DNA from: Variovorax sp. TBS-050B
GTDB lineage: Bacteria > Pseudomonadota > Gammaproteobacteria > Burkholderiales > Burkholderiaceae_C
Length of the DNA: 64,000 nucleotides
Direction: 5' to 3'
Assembly (NCBI RefSeq): GCF_029893635.1
Contig: NZ_JARXYR010000002.1
Span: 4,625,001-4,689,000, forward strand
Positions 53,790 to 63,655 of this stretch are shown piece after piece (within the stretch, counting starts at the first letter, position 1; every line of letters begins with the position of its first letter). The translations under genes and the position numbers were made by a program. The notes under the pieces are model-generated. The model saw nothing but the letters and a program-made list of their open reading frames with translations. It was not told the origin of the DNA and ran no database searches.

Positions 53790-54719
53790 TTGAACGCCGC
53801 CGCCCCGCACTCCAGCCGCCTCGTGGCCTACGGCTGCCTGGCCTTGAGCATGTCGCTCGTCGGCGCCTACGTCGCCCTGTCCAAGCCCCTGACCGCCGCA
53901 TTGCCGGTGCTGCTGCTCGCATGGCTTCGCTTCGGCATCGCCGCGCTCGCGATGCCGCACTGGCTGCGGCGCGCACCGGACGAGCCGCCGATGAGCCGGC
54001 GCACGCGTGGGCTGGTGTTCCTCGAATCCTTTCTCGGCAACTTCCTGTTCTCGATCTGCATGCTGTTCGGCGTCAGCATGACCAGCGCGGTGTCGGCGGG
54101 CGTGATCATGGCGTCCATCCCCGCCGCGGTGGCGGTCGCGAGCTGGCTCTTCCTGCGCGAACGCATCACGGCGCGCATCGCGCTCGCCATCGGCTGCGCC
54201 GTGCTCGGCATCGGGCTGCTGGCACTCCCGCCCGCGCATGCGCCGGCCGCGGCGCCCGATGGCGCTGCGCGAGTGGCGATGCCCTGGCTGGGCAACCTGC
54301 TGGTGTTCTGCGCCGTGCTTTGCGAGGCGGCGTATGCGGTGATCGGCAAGTCGCTCACGGGGCGGCTCGGGCCGAAGCGAATCTCCTCGCTCATCAACCT
54401 CTGGGGCTTCGCGCTCTCGACGCCCTTCGGCATCTGGTTCGCATGGCGCTTCGACTTCTCCGCCGTGGGCGTCGGCATCTGGATGCTGCTCGTGGTCTAC
54501 GCGCTCGCAGCGAGCATCTGGACCGTGTGGCTGTGGATGACCGGCCTGCGCCACGTGCCCGCCGCGCAGGCCGGCGTGTTCGCCGTGATGCTGCCCGTCA
54601 GCGCGGCCCTGGTGGGCGTTCTGGTACTCGGGGAGAGCCTCTCCGGGGTACAGCTGATTGCGTTCGCGCTGGCGCTTCTCGGCGTGGTGCTTGCCACCTG
54701 GCCCCCACGCCAGAGCTGA
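53790..54719 (+). CDS. EamA/DMT-family permease
   Basis: A 309-residue membrane protein with ten hydrophobic segments in two EamA repeats. Repeat 1 begins YGCLALSMSLVGAYVALSKPL with PVLLLAWLRFGIAAL; repeat 2 ends GVFAVMLPVSAALVGVLVLGESLSG. Such proteins export or import metabolites, often amino acids. The start is a TTG at 53790 (MNAAAPHSS), as no ATG fits upstream; a later start is possible but would cut into the first helix. Confidence 0.88.
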   Translation: MNAAAPHSSRLVAYGCLALSMSLVGAYVALSKPLTAALPVLLLAWLRFGIAALAMPHWLRRAPDEPPMSRRTRGLVFLESFLGNFLFSICMLFGVSMTSAVSAGVIMASIPAAVAVASWLFLRERITARIALAIGCAVLGIGLLALPPAHAPAAAPDGAARVAMPWLGNLLVFCAVLCEAAYAVIGKSLTGRLGPKRISSLINLWGFALSTPFGIWFAWRFDFSAVGVGIWMLLVVYALAASIWTVWLWMTGLRHVPAAQAGVFAVMLPVSAALVGVLVLGESLSGVQLIAFALALLGVVLATWPPRQS

Positions 54720-54760
54720 AGACACGCAGACGCCCCTCTGAAAAAACAACAGCGCCCAAT

Positions 54761-54797
54761 GAAAAAACGTCTTTTTCCCTTGGAAACGCGTTTTTTC
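54761..54797. terminator. Inverted repeat with T-runs after the EamA gene
   Basis: GAAAAAACG and CGTTTTTTC pair as 9-bp arms separated by 19 bases, with extra T-runs inside and after. It probably terminates the EamA transcript, and the AT-rich stretch also lies where the promoter of the histone-like gene should be. Confidence 0.5.
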
Positions 54798-54873
54798 TCC
54801 TTTAGCATCCGCAGTGCCACTGGAGACGACAGTCTTTCATTGGTGAACGTTCAACCAAAAAAGGAAATCAACC

Positions 54874-55311
54874 ATGGCAACTGCAAAGAAGGCTCCGGCC
54901 AAGAAAGCTCCTGCGAAAAAGGCCGCACCGGCGAAGAAGGCAGCCCCCGCGAAGAAGGCTGCTCCTGCCAAGAAGGCGGCTCCCGCGAAGAAGGCCGCAC
55001 CGGCCAAGAAGGCTGCTCCGGCGAAGAAGGCACCTGCCAAGAAGGCTGCTCCCGCCAAGAAGCGCACGCCCAACGCCGCGTTCATGAAGGCCCTGACCCC
55101 CAGCCCGGCACTCGCCGCCGTCGTCGGCTCCACGCCGCTGCCGCGCACCGCCGTCGTGAGCAAGCTGTGGGACTACATCAAGAAGAACAACCTGCAGGAC
55201 AAGGCCAACAAGCGCAACATCAACGCCGACGCCAAGCTGAAGGAAATCTTCGGCAAGCCGCAGGTGTCGATGTTCGAACTGGCCGCGCTGATCGGCAAGC
55301 ACGTCAAGTGA
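54874..55311 (+). CDS. Histone H1-like tail fused to a SWIB domain
   Basis: A 145-residue protein. Residues 1-65 are a Lys/Ala/Pro repeat (about ten copies of KKAAPA or KKAPA), like bacterial histone H1 homologues, which bind and condense DNA. Residues 70-145 are a SWIB/MDM2-type domain (LAAVVGSTPLPRTAVVSKLW, NIDADAKL-like NINADAKLKEIFG, MFELAALIGKHV). SWIB is mainly eukaryotic, but bacterial H1-SWIB fusions are known in Chlamydiae and Burkholderiales. The promoter region is AT-rich and the gene has its own terminator, so it is probably strongly expressed and nucleoid-associated. Confidence 0.93.
   Translation: MATAKKAPAKKAPAKKAAPAKKAAPAKKAAPAKKAAPAKKAAPAKKAAPAKKAPAKKAAPAKKRTPNAAFMKALTPSPALAAVVGSTPLPRTAVVSKLWDYIKKNNLQDKANKRNINADAKLKEIFGKPQVSMFELAALIGKHVK
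54889..55062 (+). repeat. In-frame tandem repeat (AAG/GC(N)-rich) encoding KKAAPA units
   Basis: About ten 15-18 bp units encode Lys-Lys-Ala-Ala-Pro-Ala. Such tracts expand and contract by slippage, so the tail length may vary between strains. Confidence 0.8.
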
Positions 55312-55342
55312 GCGCCCGGGAGCTTCGCGCTCCTGCCTCAGG

Positions 55343-55369
55343 AAAGCCCGCAGCCGCGGGCTTTTTTTT
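55343..55369 (+). terminator. Intrinsic terminator of the H1-SWIB gene
   Basis: AAGCCCGC and GCGGGCTT pair around a short loop, followed by an 8-base T-run. It lies 32 bp after the stop codon. Confidence 0.85.
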
Positions 55370-55389
55370 CGCCTGCGCGCGGCGCGCGC

Positions 55390-57117
55390 TCAGGCCCTCG
55401 CCTGCTGCTGCCTGGCCGTGCGCGTGATCGACGCCAGCGTGCCGCGCGTGGTGATCACCTCGGGGTCGAGCGGTATCTCGATCAGCGTGCCGGTGTCGGC
55501 GGCCAGTGCGCGCATCAGCGCGGCCTCGAACTGCGCCGTTTCGGTCACGCGCTCAGCCGCATAGCCGTAGGCGCGCGCGAGGCCGCAGAAGTCGGGATTG
55601 CGCAGCGCCGTGCCACTGGTGCGTTCGGGGTACTCGCGCTCCTGGTGCATGCGGATGGTGCCGAACATGCCGTTGTTCAGCAGCACGATGATGCTCTTGC
55701 CGCCATGCTGCGAGGCCGTGGCGAGCTCCTGCCCGGTCATCAGGAAATCGCCGTCGCCCGCGATGGTGAAGGCCACCCGCCCCGTCGCGAGGCTGGCCGC
55801 GATGGCAGCGGGCACGCCGTAGCCCATCGCGCCGCTGGTGGGCGCCAGCTGCGTCTTCGCGCCCTTGGCCAGGCCGTGGTAGCGGAAGTAGCGATGCACC
55901 CAGCTCGCGAAGTTGCCGGCGCCGTTGGTGATCGCGGCATCGGCCGGCAGATGCTTCTGCAATGCCGCCACCACGGCCGCCATGTCGACCGCGCCGCGCG
56001 GCGTTTCGGCCGGCATGCCGGCGAGCGGCTGCGGCACGAGCCAGGCTTCGTAGTCGGCATGCGCTTGGCGCGTCCAATCCTCCCACGGCAGCGTCGGCGG
56101 CGCGCTCAGCACTTCGAGGCTGCGCGCGGCGGCGCTCATGCCGGCGTTGATCGCCAGGTCGGCGCGGTACACGCGGTTGAGCTCCTCGGCGCTGGCATGG
56201 ATGTGCACCAGCTTCTGCCGGGCCTTCGGCGCCTCGAGCAGCGTGTAGCCGCCGGTCGTCATCTCGCCCAGGCGCGGGCCGATCGCAATGACCAGGTCGC
56301 TGTCCTTCACGCGCTGCGCGAGCTGCGGATTGATCGCGATGCCCACGTCGCCCACGTACAGCGGATGGTGGTTGTCGAAGGTGTCCTGGAAGCGGAAGGC
56401 GTTGGCCACCGGCAGCCGCCAGTTCTCGGCGAAGCGCTGCAGCGCCTGCGCGGCCTGCGGGGTCCAGCCGCCGCCGCCCGCGATCACCAGCGGCCGCTCG
56501 GACTGCAGCAGCAGTTCGCGCAGCGTGCGCAGCGCGCCCGGATCGCTCCAGGGCTGCACCGCCTCCACGCGCGGCAGCGGGCGCGCAGCGGTCTCTCGGC
56601 GCAGCATGTCCTCGGGCAGCACCAGCACCACGGGTCCGGGGCGTCCGTTCATCGCGGTCGCGAAGGCGCGCGAGACGTACTCGGGAATGCGGTCCGCCTC
56701 GTCGATGCGCTCGACGCGCTTGGCGAAGCCCTTGGTGCTCGGACCGAAGAAGCTCGCGTAGTCGACCTCCTGGAAGGCCTCGCGGTCGCGGAAGTCGCTG
56801 CCCACGTCGCCGACGAAGAGCACCATCGGCGTCGAATCCTGGAATGCGTTGTGCACGCCGATCGATGCATTGGTCGCACCCGGGCCGCGGGTGACGAAGC
56901 ACACGCCCGGCCGGCCGGTGAGCTTGCCGTGCGCCTCCGCCATGAAGGCCGCCCCGCCCTCCTGGCGGTTGACGATGAAGCGGGCCCGGTCGCGGTAGGC
57001 GTGGAAGCCGTCGAGCACCGCGAGAAAGCTTTCGCCTGGCACGCCGAACGCGATCTCCATGCCCTGTTCGATCAGGCACTCGACGATCAGGTGGCCTGCG
57101 GGTTGTGATGTACTCAT
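55390..57117 (-). CDS. Thiamine-diphosphate-dependent acetolactate-synthase-like enzyme
   Basis: A 575-residue ThDP enzyme in three domains. The N-terminal Pyr domain has VECLIEQGMEIAFGVPGESFLAVLDG with the catalytic Glu in a NRQEGGAAFMAEA segment. The middle domain has SERPLVIAGGGGWTP. The C-terminal PP domain has the GDG...NN motif as TIAGDGDFLMTGQELATASQHGG and VLLNNGMFGTIRMHQ. It may act in degradation of a keto acid rather than in isoleucine biosynthesis, as no small subunit follows. It is divergent from the TetR gene, whose operator lies in the gap. Confidence 0.88.
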   Translation of the reverse strand: MSTSQPAGHLIVECLIEQGMEIAFGVPGESFLAVLDGFHAYRDRARFIVNRQEGGAAFMAEAHGKLTGRPGVCFVTRGPGATNASIGVHNAFQDSTPMVLFVGDVGSDFRDREAFQEVDYASFFGPSTKGFAKRVERIDEADRIPEYVSRAFATAMNGRPGPVVLVLPEDMLRRETAARPLPRVEAVQPWSDPGALRTLRELLLQSERPLVIAGGGGWTPQAAQALQRFAENWRLPVANAFRFQDTFDNHHPLYVGDVGIAINPQLAQRVKDSDLVIAIGPRLGEMTTGGYTLLEAPKARQKLVHIHASAEELNRVYRADLAINAGMSAAARSLEVLSAPPTLPWEDWTRQAHADYEAWLVPQPLAGMPAETPRGAVDMAAVVAALQKHLPADAAITNGAGNFASWVHRYFRYHGLAKGAKTQLAPTSGAMGYGVPAAIAASLATGRVAFTIAGDGDFLMTGQELATASQHGGKSIIVLLNNGMFGTIRMHQEREYPERTSGTALRNPDFCGLARAYGYAAERVTETAQFEAALMRALAADTGTLIEIPLDPEVITTRGTLASITRTARQQQARA

Positions 57118-57182
57118 GAGAAGTCGAACCTCGTTGCAATGTCTCCGGCGATTATGTGCGTCCCCTCTCCGCGCCTTGCGTT

Positions 57183-57203
57183 AATTCACCAAATGGTTAA
57201 ATT
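57183..57203. promoter_or_regulatory. TetR operator, copy 1
   Basis: AATTCACC-AAAT-GGTTAAATT lies 7 bp before the TetR ATG and in front of the divergent ThDP-enzyme gene. It shares its left arm and spacing with the perfect copy at 57950-57969, so one repressor probably binds both. Confidence 0.65.
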
Positions 57204-57209
57204 CTCGCC

Positions 57210-57866
57210 ATGAAGGCCCCCAAGGATTCCCCGCCCGAAGCGATCGAGCCGCGCTCGCGCGATGCCGACCGCTCGCAGCTCGCCATCCTGGCGTCGGCGC
57301 GCGACGAGTTCGCACAGCGGGGCCTGGCCGGGGCGCGCATGGACAGCATCGCCGCGCGCGCAGGGCTCAACAAGCGCCTCATCTACTACTACTTCGGCAG
57401 CAAGGACGACCTCTTCCTCGCGGTGCTCGAACGCACCTACGCCGACATCCGCGAAGCCGAGCAGCGGCTGCATCTCGACGAGATCGACCCGGTCGAAGCC
57501 ATCCGCCAGCTGGTCTCGTTCACCTGGCACTACTACCTCGAGCACCCGGAGTTCATCACGCTGCTCAACAGCGAGAACCTCCACGGCGCGACGCACCTCA
57601 AGCGCTCGGAGCGCATCCAGGAGATGAACTCGCCGCTGGTGCAACTGCTCGACACGGTGCTCGAGCGCGGGCGCCGCGCCAACCTGTTCCGCGCCGGCGT
57701 GGACCCGGTGCAGCTCTACATCTCCATCGCGTCGCTCTGCTACTTCTATCTCTCGAACAGCCACACGCTCTCGGCCGTGTTCGGGCGCGACCTGCGCGCA
57801 CCGAAGGCCATGGCGCAGCGGCTCTCGCACATGACCGACCTCGTGCTGGGCTACGTCCTGCACTGA
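57210..57866 (+). CDS. TetR-family transcriptional regulator
   Basis: A 218-residue TetR protein. The HTH is in ILASARDEFAQRGLAGARMDS and IAARAGLNKRLIYYYFGSKDDLF. The ligand domain is helical, with VSFTWHYYLEHPEFITLL and MTDLVLGYVLH. A C-terminal TetR_C type domain is likely. It is set between two copies of a palindrome, one before itself and the ThDP gene and the other before the Bug gene, which suggests it controls all three units. Confidence 0.92.
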   Translation: MKAPKDSPPEAIEPRSRDADRSQLAILASARDEFAQRGLAGARMDSIAARAGLNKRLIYYYFGSKDDLFLAVLERTYADIREAEQRLHLDEIDPVEAIRQLVSFTWHYYLEHPEFITLLNSENLHGATHLKRSERIQEMNSPLVQLLDTVLERGRRANLFRAGVDPVQLYISIASLCYFYLSNSHTLSAVFGRDLRAPKAMAQRLSHMTDLVLGYVLH

Positions 57867-57949
57867 GCGCTGCCTGGCCGGCCGGGCCACTCCGGGTATC
57901 CACCGATGCGCAGCGGTTGCGCTGCTCGCACAGGCTTTTTAGAATCCAC

Positions 57950-57969
57950 AATTCACCCGATGGTGAATT
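57950..57969. promoter_or_regulatory. TetR operator, copy 2
   Basis: A perfect 8-bp inverted repeat, AATTCACC-CGAT-GGTGAATT, 41 bp before the Bug-gene start. It has the same left arm and spacing as the site before the TetR gene. Confidence 0.75.
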
Positions 57970-58009
57970 AATCGATTCGACAAGGCGGCCCGGCCGCACG
58001 GAGACAACC

Positions 58010-58990
58010 ATGAAGCAACTTGCTCGCACCACCGCACTGGCCACGCTTACCTGCCTCGCCGCCCTGCTGCCGGGTCTGGCGTCCGCGCAGAACGGCTATC
58101 CCACCAAGCCGATCCGCGTGATCGTGCCGTTCGCAGCCGGCAGCACCACCGACATCATTGCGCGCGCCATCACCGACAAGATGGGCCAGAGCATGGGCCA
58201 GACGCTGGTGGTGGACAACCGCGGCGGCGCCAGCGGCACCATCGGCCAGCAGGCGGTGGCCACGGCCGCGCCCGACGGCTACACGATCATGATCCACTCG
58301 TCGTCGCACACGGTCAGCCCCTCGACCTTCGCCAAGCTGCCCTTCGACACGGTGAACGATTTCGCCGCCGTGACGCCGATCTCCTCGCTGCCCAATGCGC
58401 TGGTGATCTCGCCGGCAAAGGGCATCAAGACGCTGCAGGAGCTGGTGGCGGCGGCCAAGGCCAAGCCGGGCACCATCAATTTCGCCTCGGCCGGCCAGGG
58501 CAGCGCGACGCACCTGAACGCCGAGAAGTTCAAGCTCGCGGCCAAGATCGACGCCACCAACATCCCGTTCAAGGGCTCGGCCGAGGCGGTGACCGAGGTG
58601 CTCTCGGGCCGCGTCGACTACTACTTCTCGCCCATCGCGCCGGTGATCGGCCAGATCAAGGAAGGCCAGCTGCTGGCGCTGGCCGTGGGCTCGCCCAAGC
58701 GCGCCGCCGCCTTGCCCGAGGTGCCGACCACGGCCGAAGCGGGCGTGCCCGGCTCCGAGTTCAACTTCTGGATCGGCATGATGGCGCCCGCCAAGACCCC
58801 GCGCGAGATCGTCAACCGGCTGCACGACGAGGTCGCCAAGGCACTCGCGTCGCCAGAGGTCAAGGAGCGCTTCCTGAAGCTCGGCGCCGACGCATGGACG
58901 CTCAAGCCCGAGCAGTTCGACGCCTACATCAAGGACGAGATCAAGGCCAACGCGACGCTCGTCAAGGCCGCCGGCCTGGCGCCGCAGTGA
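58010..58990 (+). CDS. Bug-type periplasmic binding protein
   Basis: A 326-residue solute-binding protein with a Sec signal peptide (LATLTCLAALLPGLASA, cleavage near residue 26). The mature start is YPTKPIRVIVPFAAGSTTDIIARAI, a Bug-family hallmark, with VVDNRGGASGTIG. It is the first gene of a four-gene operon and probably captures the substrate of the following enzymes. It is expected to be under TetR control. Confidence 0.93.
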   Translation: MKQLARTTALATLTCLAALLPGLASAQNGYPTKPIRVIVPFAAGSTTDIIARAITDKMGQSMGQTLVVDNRGGASGTIGQQAVATAAPDGYTIMIHSSSHTVSPSTFAKLPFDTVNDFAAVTPISSLPNALVISPAKGIKTLQELVAAAKAKPGTINFASAGQGSATHLNAEKFKLAAKIDATNIPFKGSAEAVTEVLSGRVDYYFSPIAPVIGQIKEGQLLALAVGSPKRAAALPEVPTTAEAGVPGSEFNFWIGMMAPAKTPREIVNRLHDEVAKALASPEVKERFLKLGADAWTLKPEQFDAYIKDEIKANATLVKAAGLAPQ

Positions 58991-59045
58991 ACCGCCTCCC
59001 GTCGTTTCGTTTCCTCCGCTTTCCCACTCCCTTTCGGCTCAACAC

Positions 59046-60209
59046 ATGGCTACACAACGACTCGGACTGATCATGCACGGCGTCACCGGACGCATGGGCA
59101 TGAACCAGCATTTGATCCGCTCCATCTGCGCAATCCGCGCGCAAGGCGGCGTCACCCTCTCCAACGGCGACAAGGTCATGCCCGACCCGATCCTCATCGG
59201 CCGCAACGCCGAGAAGATGGAAGCGCTCGCCAAGGCCCACAACATCGCGCGCTGGGGCACCGACCTCGACAAGGCGCTGGCCAACAAGGAAGACACGATC
59301 TTCTTCGACGCCGGCACCACGCAGATGCGCCCGTCGCTGCTCGCCAAGGCGATCCGCGCCGGCAAGCACGTGTATTGCGAGAAGCCGATCGCCACCAACC
59401 TCAACGAGGCGGTCGAGATCGCGCGTCTCGCGCAGGGCTCGGGCCTGAAGCACGGCGCGGTGCAGGACAAGCTGTTCCTGCCCGGGCTGCGCAAGCTCGA
59501 CATGCTGCGCCGCGCGGGCTTCTTCGGCCGCATGCTCAGCGTGCGCCTGGAGTTCGGCTACTGGGTGTTCGAGGGCGACCTGCAGCCGATCCAGCGCCCG
59601 AGCTGGAACTACCGCAAGGAAGACGGCGGCGGCATGATCCTCGACATGATGTGCCACTGGCGCTACGTGCTCGACAACCTCTTCGGTGAGGTCAAGTCGG
59701 TGTCGTGCATCGGTGCCACCCACATCCCCACGCGCTGGGACGAGGCCGGAAAGCCCTACCAGGCGACCGCCGACGATGCCGCCTACGCCACCTGCGAACT
59801 CACCGGCCACAACGGCGAGCCCGTGATCGCGCAGCTCAACATGAGCTGGGCCACGCGCGTGCGGCGCGACGACCTCGTGACCTTCCACGTCGACGGCACC
59901 GACGGTTCGGCCGTGGCCGGCCTGTCGAGCTGCCGCGCCCAGTCGCGCGTGGCCACGCCGCGCCCGGTGTGGAACCCCGACGAGAAGCAGATGATGAACT
60001 TCTTCGACCAGTGGCAGGAGATCCCGGACTCGCAGGTCTACGACAACGGCTTCAAGATCCAGTGGGAGCACTTCATCCGCCACGTGGTCGAGAACGAGCC
60101 GTACAAGTGGACGCTGCCCGAAGGCGCCAAGGGCGTGCAGCTGGTCGAGGCCGCGCTCGAATCGTGGAAGGACCGCCGCTGGATCGACGTGCCCGCGCTC
60201 GAGGTCTGA
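59046..60209 (+). CDS. Gfo/Idh/MocA family oxidoreductase
   Basis: A 387-residue NAD(P)-dependent oxidoreductase beginning LGLIMHGVTGRMGMNQHLI, with the family EKP motif as YCEKPIATNLNEAV, and the catalytic-region His in MILDMMCHWRYVLDN. It has a long N-terminal segment with RAQGGVTLSNGDKVMPDPILIGRN, an unusual extension between the first strands. With a DUF993 protein and an isomerase downstream, it probably oxidises a sugar or polyol. Confidence 0.9.
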   Translation: MATQRLGLIMHGVTGRMGMNQHLIRSICAIRAQGGVTLSNGDKVMPDPILIGRNAEKMEALAKAHNIARWGTDLDKALANKEDTIFFDAGTTQMRPSLLAKAIRAGKHVYCEKPIATNLNEAVEIARLAQGSGLKHGAVQDKLFLPGLRKLDMLRRAGFFGRMLSVRLEFGYWVFEGDLQPIQRPSWNYRKEDGGGMILDMMCHWRYVLDNLFGEVKSVSCIGATHIPTRWDEAGKPYQATADDAAYATCELTGHNGEPVIAQLNMSWATRVRRDDLVTFHVDGTDGSAVAGLSSCRAQSRVATPRPVWNPDEKQMMNFFDQWQEIPDSQVYDNGFKIQWEHFIRHVVENEPYKWTLPEGAKGVQLVEAALESWKDRRWIDVPALEV

Positions 60210-60219
60210 GGCAGGCAGC

Positions 60220-61404
60220 ATGGCACTTTCACTGACCCTTCCCACCGCGGGCGGCTCGCTCGCGTCCTATGCGCTGCGCGGCGCGGCACCGGTCAAGCCC
60301 GATGCCGGCCTCAGGTTCAACCGCATCGCCTATTCGGCCGCGCACGTGGTGGCCGACCCGCTCGCGGCCATCGACCCATGGCTGCAGTGCGCGGTCGACT
60401 GGGACGCCACCATCGCCTACCGCCGCCACCTGTTCTCGCTCGGGCTCGGCGTGGCCGAGGCCATGGACACGGCGCAGCGCGGCATGGGCCTCGACTGGCC
60501 GACCTCGCTCGAACTGATCCGCCGATCGCTCGACGCGGCCAAGGATGTGCCGGGCGCGCTCGTCGCCTCGGGCTGCGGCACCGACCACCTGAACATCGAC
60601 GACGTGAAGAGCGTGGACGACGTGATCCGCGGCTACGAGGAGCAGATGGCCGCGATCGAGGCGCTCGGCGGCAAGCTGATCGTGATGGCGAGCCGCGCGC
60701 TGGCCCGGGTCGCGAAGAGCCCCGCCGACTACGAGCGCGTGTACGACCGCATCCTGCGCCAGGCCAAGCAGCCCGTGGTGCTGCACTGGCTCGGCGACAT
60801 GTTCGACCCCGCGCTCGCGGGCTACTGGGGCAGCAGCAACGTCGATGCCGCGATGGACACCGCGCTCGCGGTCATCGCGGCGCACCCCGAGAAGGTCGAC
60901 GGCATCAAGATCTCGCTGCTCGACAAGGACAAGGAGATCGCGATGCGCCGGCGCCTGCCCGCGGGCGTGCGCATGTACACGGGCGACGACTTCAACTACG
61001 CCGAGCTGATTGCGGGCGACGGCTTCGGCAGCGAACCGACGCATGGCCGCAGCGATGCGCTGCTCGGCATCTTCGACGCCATCGCACCGGCGGCGAGCGC
61101 CGCGCTCGGCGCGCTGGCGCAGGGCAACACCGAGAAGTTCCACGCCATCCTGGGGCCCACGGTGCCGCTGTCGCGCCACATCTTTGCGGCGCCGACGCGC
61201 TTCTACAAGACCGGCGTGGTGTTCATGGCCTGGCTCAACGGGCACCAGAAGCACTTCACGATGGTGGGCGGGCAGCAGAGCACGCGCTCGCTCGCGCACT
61301 TCGCCGAACTGTTCCGGCTTGCCGATGCGGCGAACCTGCTGGAGCAGCCGGAACTCGCGGTGCGGCGCATGAAGACGCTGCTGTCGCTGCACGGCGTGGA
61401 GTGA
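60220..61404 (+). CDS. DUF993 family protein
   Basis: A 394-residue protein of DUF993, annotated as a dihydrodipicolinate-synthase-like TIM barrel. It opens MALSLTLPTAGGSLASYALRG, with AAHVVADPLAAIDPWLQCAVDWDATIAYR, LVASGCGTDHLN, PVVLHWLGDMFDPALAGYWG and KVDGIKISLLDKDKE, where a Schiff-base Lys would lie. It is commonly found with Gfo/Idh oxidoreductases and sugar isomerases in catabolic operons, as here. The chemistry is not proven. The gene starts 10 bp after the preceding one. Confidence 0.88.
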   Translation: MALSLTLPTAGGSLASYALRGAAPVKPDAGLRFNRIAYSAAHVVADPLAAIDPWLQCAVDWDATIAYRRHLFSLGLGVAEAMDTAQRGMGLDWPTSLELIRRSLDAAKDVPGALVASGCGTDHLNIDDVKSVDDVIRGYEEQMAAIEALGGKLIVMASRALARVAKSPADYERVYDRILRQAKQPVVLHWLGDMFDPALAGYWGSSNVDAAMDTALAVIAAHPEKVDGIKISLLDKDKEIAMRRRLPAGVRMYTGDDFNYAELIAGDGFGSEPTHGRSDALLGIFDAIAPAASAALGALAQGNTEKFHAILGPTVPLSRHIFAAPTRFYKTGVVFMAWLNGHQKHFTMVGGQQSTRSLAHFAELFRLADAANLLEQPELAVRRMKTLLSLHGVE

Positions 61405-61412
61405 GCCCGTCC

Positions 61413-62291
61413 ATGCGCGACTTCTCGCAGAACCACGACTGGCTCTCGATCAACACCGCCACCGTGCGCAAGCAGTCGGGCGCCGAGGTGCCGCTCGACC
61501 GCATCGTCGACCAGTGTGCCGAGCGCGGCATCCGCGCCATCAGCCCCTGGCGCGACCAGGTGGCGGCGGTCGGACTCGACAAGATCGCGCGGCAGCTCAA
61601 GGCGCACGGCATCGGGCTTTCGGGCTACTGCCGCGGCGGCTTCTTTCCGGCCGCCGACGCCGCGGGACTGACGGCGGCGCTCGACGACAACCGCCGCGCC
61701 ATCGACGAGGCGAAGGCGCTCGGCGCGCCCTGCCTCGTGCTCGTCGTCGGCGCGTTGCCCGGCGCGCTCGACGGCAAGGCCGCCTACAAGGACATCGGCC
61801 GCGCGCGCGGCGAGGTGCGCGACGGCATCGCCGCCTCGCTCGAGTACGCGCGCGAAGTCGGCATGCCGCTCGCCATCGAGCCGCTGCATCCGATGCAGGC
61901 GGCCGACCGCGCCTGCATCAACACGCTCGAACATGCGCTCGACCTCTGCGACGAGCTCGATGCGGACAGGAGCGGCATGCTCGGCGTGGCGCTCGACGTC
62001 TACCACGTGTGGTGGGATCCGAAGCTCGCGCAGCAGATCGCGCGCGCCGGCCGCGAGCGCCTGCTCGCCTACCACGTCTGCGACTGGCTCACGCCCACGC
62101 GCGACCTGCTCTCCGACCGCGGGATGATGGGCGACGGCGTGGTCGAGCTGAAGAAGATCCGCGGCTGGGTCGAGGCCGCGGGCTTCGCGGGCTTCAGCGA
62201 GGTGGAGATCTTCTCGAACCTCGACTGGTGGCAGCGCCCGGGCGCGGAGACGCTCGACGTCTGCATCGAACGGCACCGCACGGTCGTCTAG
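61413..62291 (+). CDS. Sugar-phosphate isomerase/epimerase (xylose-isomerase-like TIM barrel)
   Basis: A 292-residue barrel. It has INTATVRKQSG near the start and the metal-ligand segments PLAIEPLHPMQAADRACI, GVALDVYHVWWDPKL, YHVCDWLTP and FSEVEIFSNL, which give the Glu/Asp/His quartet of the family. A GTG at 61401 overlaps the previous stop (GTGA) and is an alternative start. It is the last gene of the TetR-linked operon. The substrate is unknown. Confidence 0.9.
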   Translation: MRDFSQNHDWLSINTATVRKQSGAEVPLDRIVDQCAERGIRAISPWRDQVAAVGLDKIARQLKAHGIGLSGYCRGGFFPAADAAGLTAALDDNRRAIDEAKALGAPCLVLVVGALPGALDGKAAYKDIGRARGEVRDGIAASLEYAREVGMPLAIEPLHPMQAADRACINTLEHALDLCDELDADRSGMLGVALDVYHVWWDPKLAQQIARAGRERLLAYHVCDWLTPTRDLLSDRGMMGDGVVELKKIRGWVEAAGFAGFSEVEIFSNLDWWQRPGAETLDVCIERHRTVV

Positions 62292-62308
62292 GCTGTCGGA
62301 AAGCGGGA

Positions 62309-62436
62309 GCGGACAGCCGAACGCAGAAGGAAGACAAAGATCACGCAGAAGTCGCAGAAGAATCCAGAAAGCCTTTTTCTGTTTTCCTTCTGCGACTTCC
62401 GCGCCACCTTCGCGACTTCCGCGTTCGGCTGTCCGC
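62309..62436. repeat. Long imperfect inverted repeat
   Basis: The left arm starts GCGGACAGCCGAACGC and the right arm ends GCGTTCGGCTGTCCGC, a perfect 16-bp match. The pairing continues inward with interruptions (GTCGCAGAAG on the left with CTTCTGCGAC on the right) to a loop near 62375-62380. The AGAAG/GCGAAG-rich units resemble repeats scattered through Comamonadaceae genomes. It fills the gap after the catabolic operon and may act as a terminator or be a mobile repeat remnant. Confidence 0.8.
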
Positions 62437-62457
62437 AGCCTGTGCTGCAATCCGCGC

Positions 62458-63549
<1,092 letters not shown>

Positions 63550-63655
63550 GCCGCGCGCTGCCCGCCCCGGACGACGAGGGGCTTTGGCTCGTGCGTGACA
63601 GCACGCGGCGGCCGTCCTGCCTAGAATCGCCACCGCTCCGGCGCAAGCCGGGGCA

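Noticed and set aside
54889..55062. A CRISPR array or minisatellite at the repeat tract
   Set aside because: The repeats are contiguous, in frame and encode the KKAAPA tail of a histone-like protein; there are no spacers. No CRISPR array was seen anywhere in the window.
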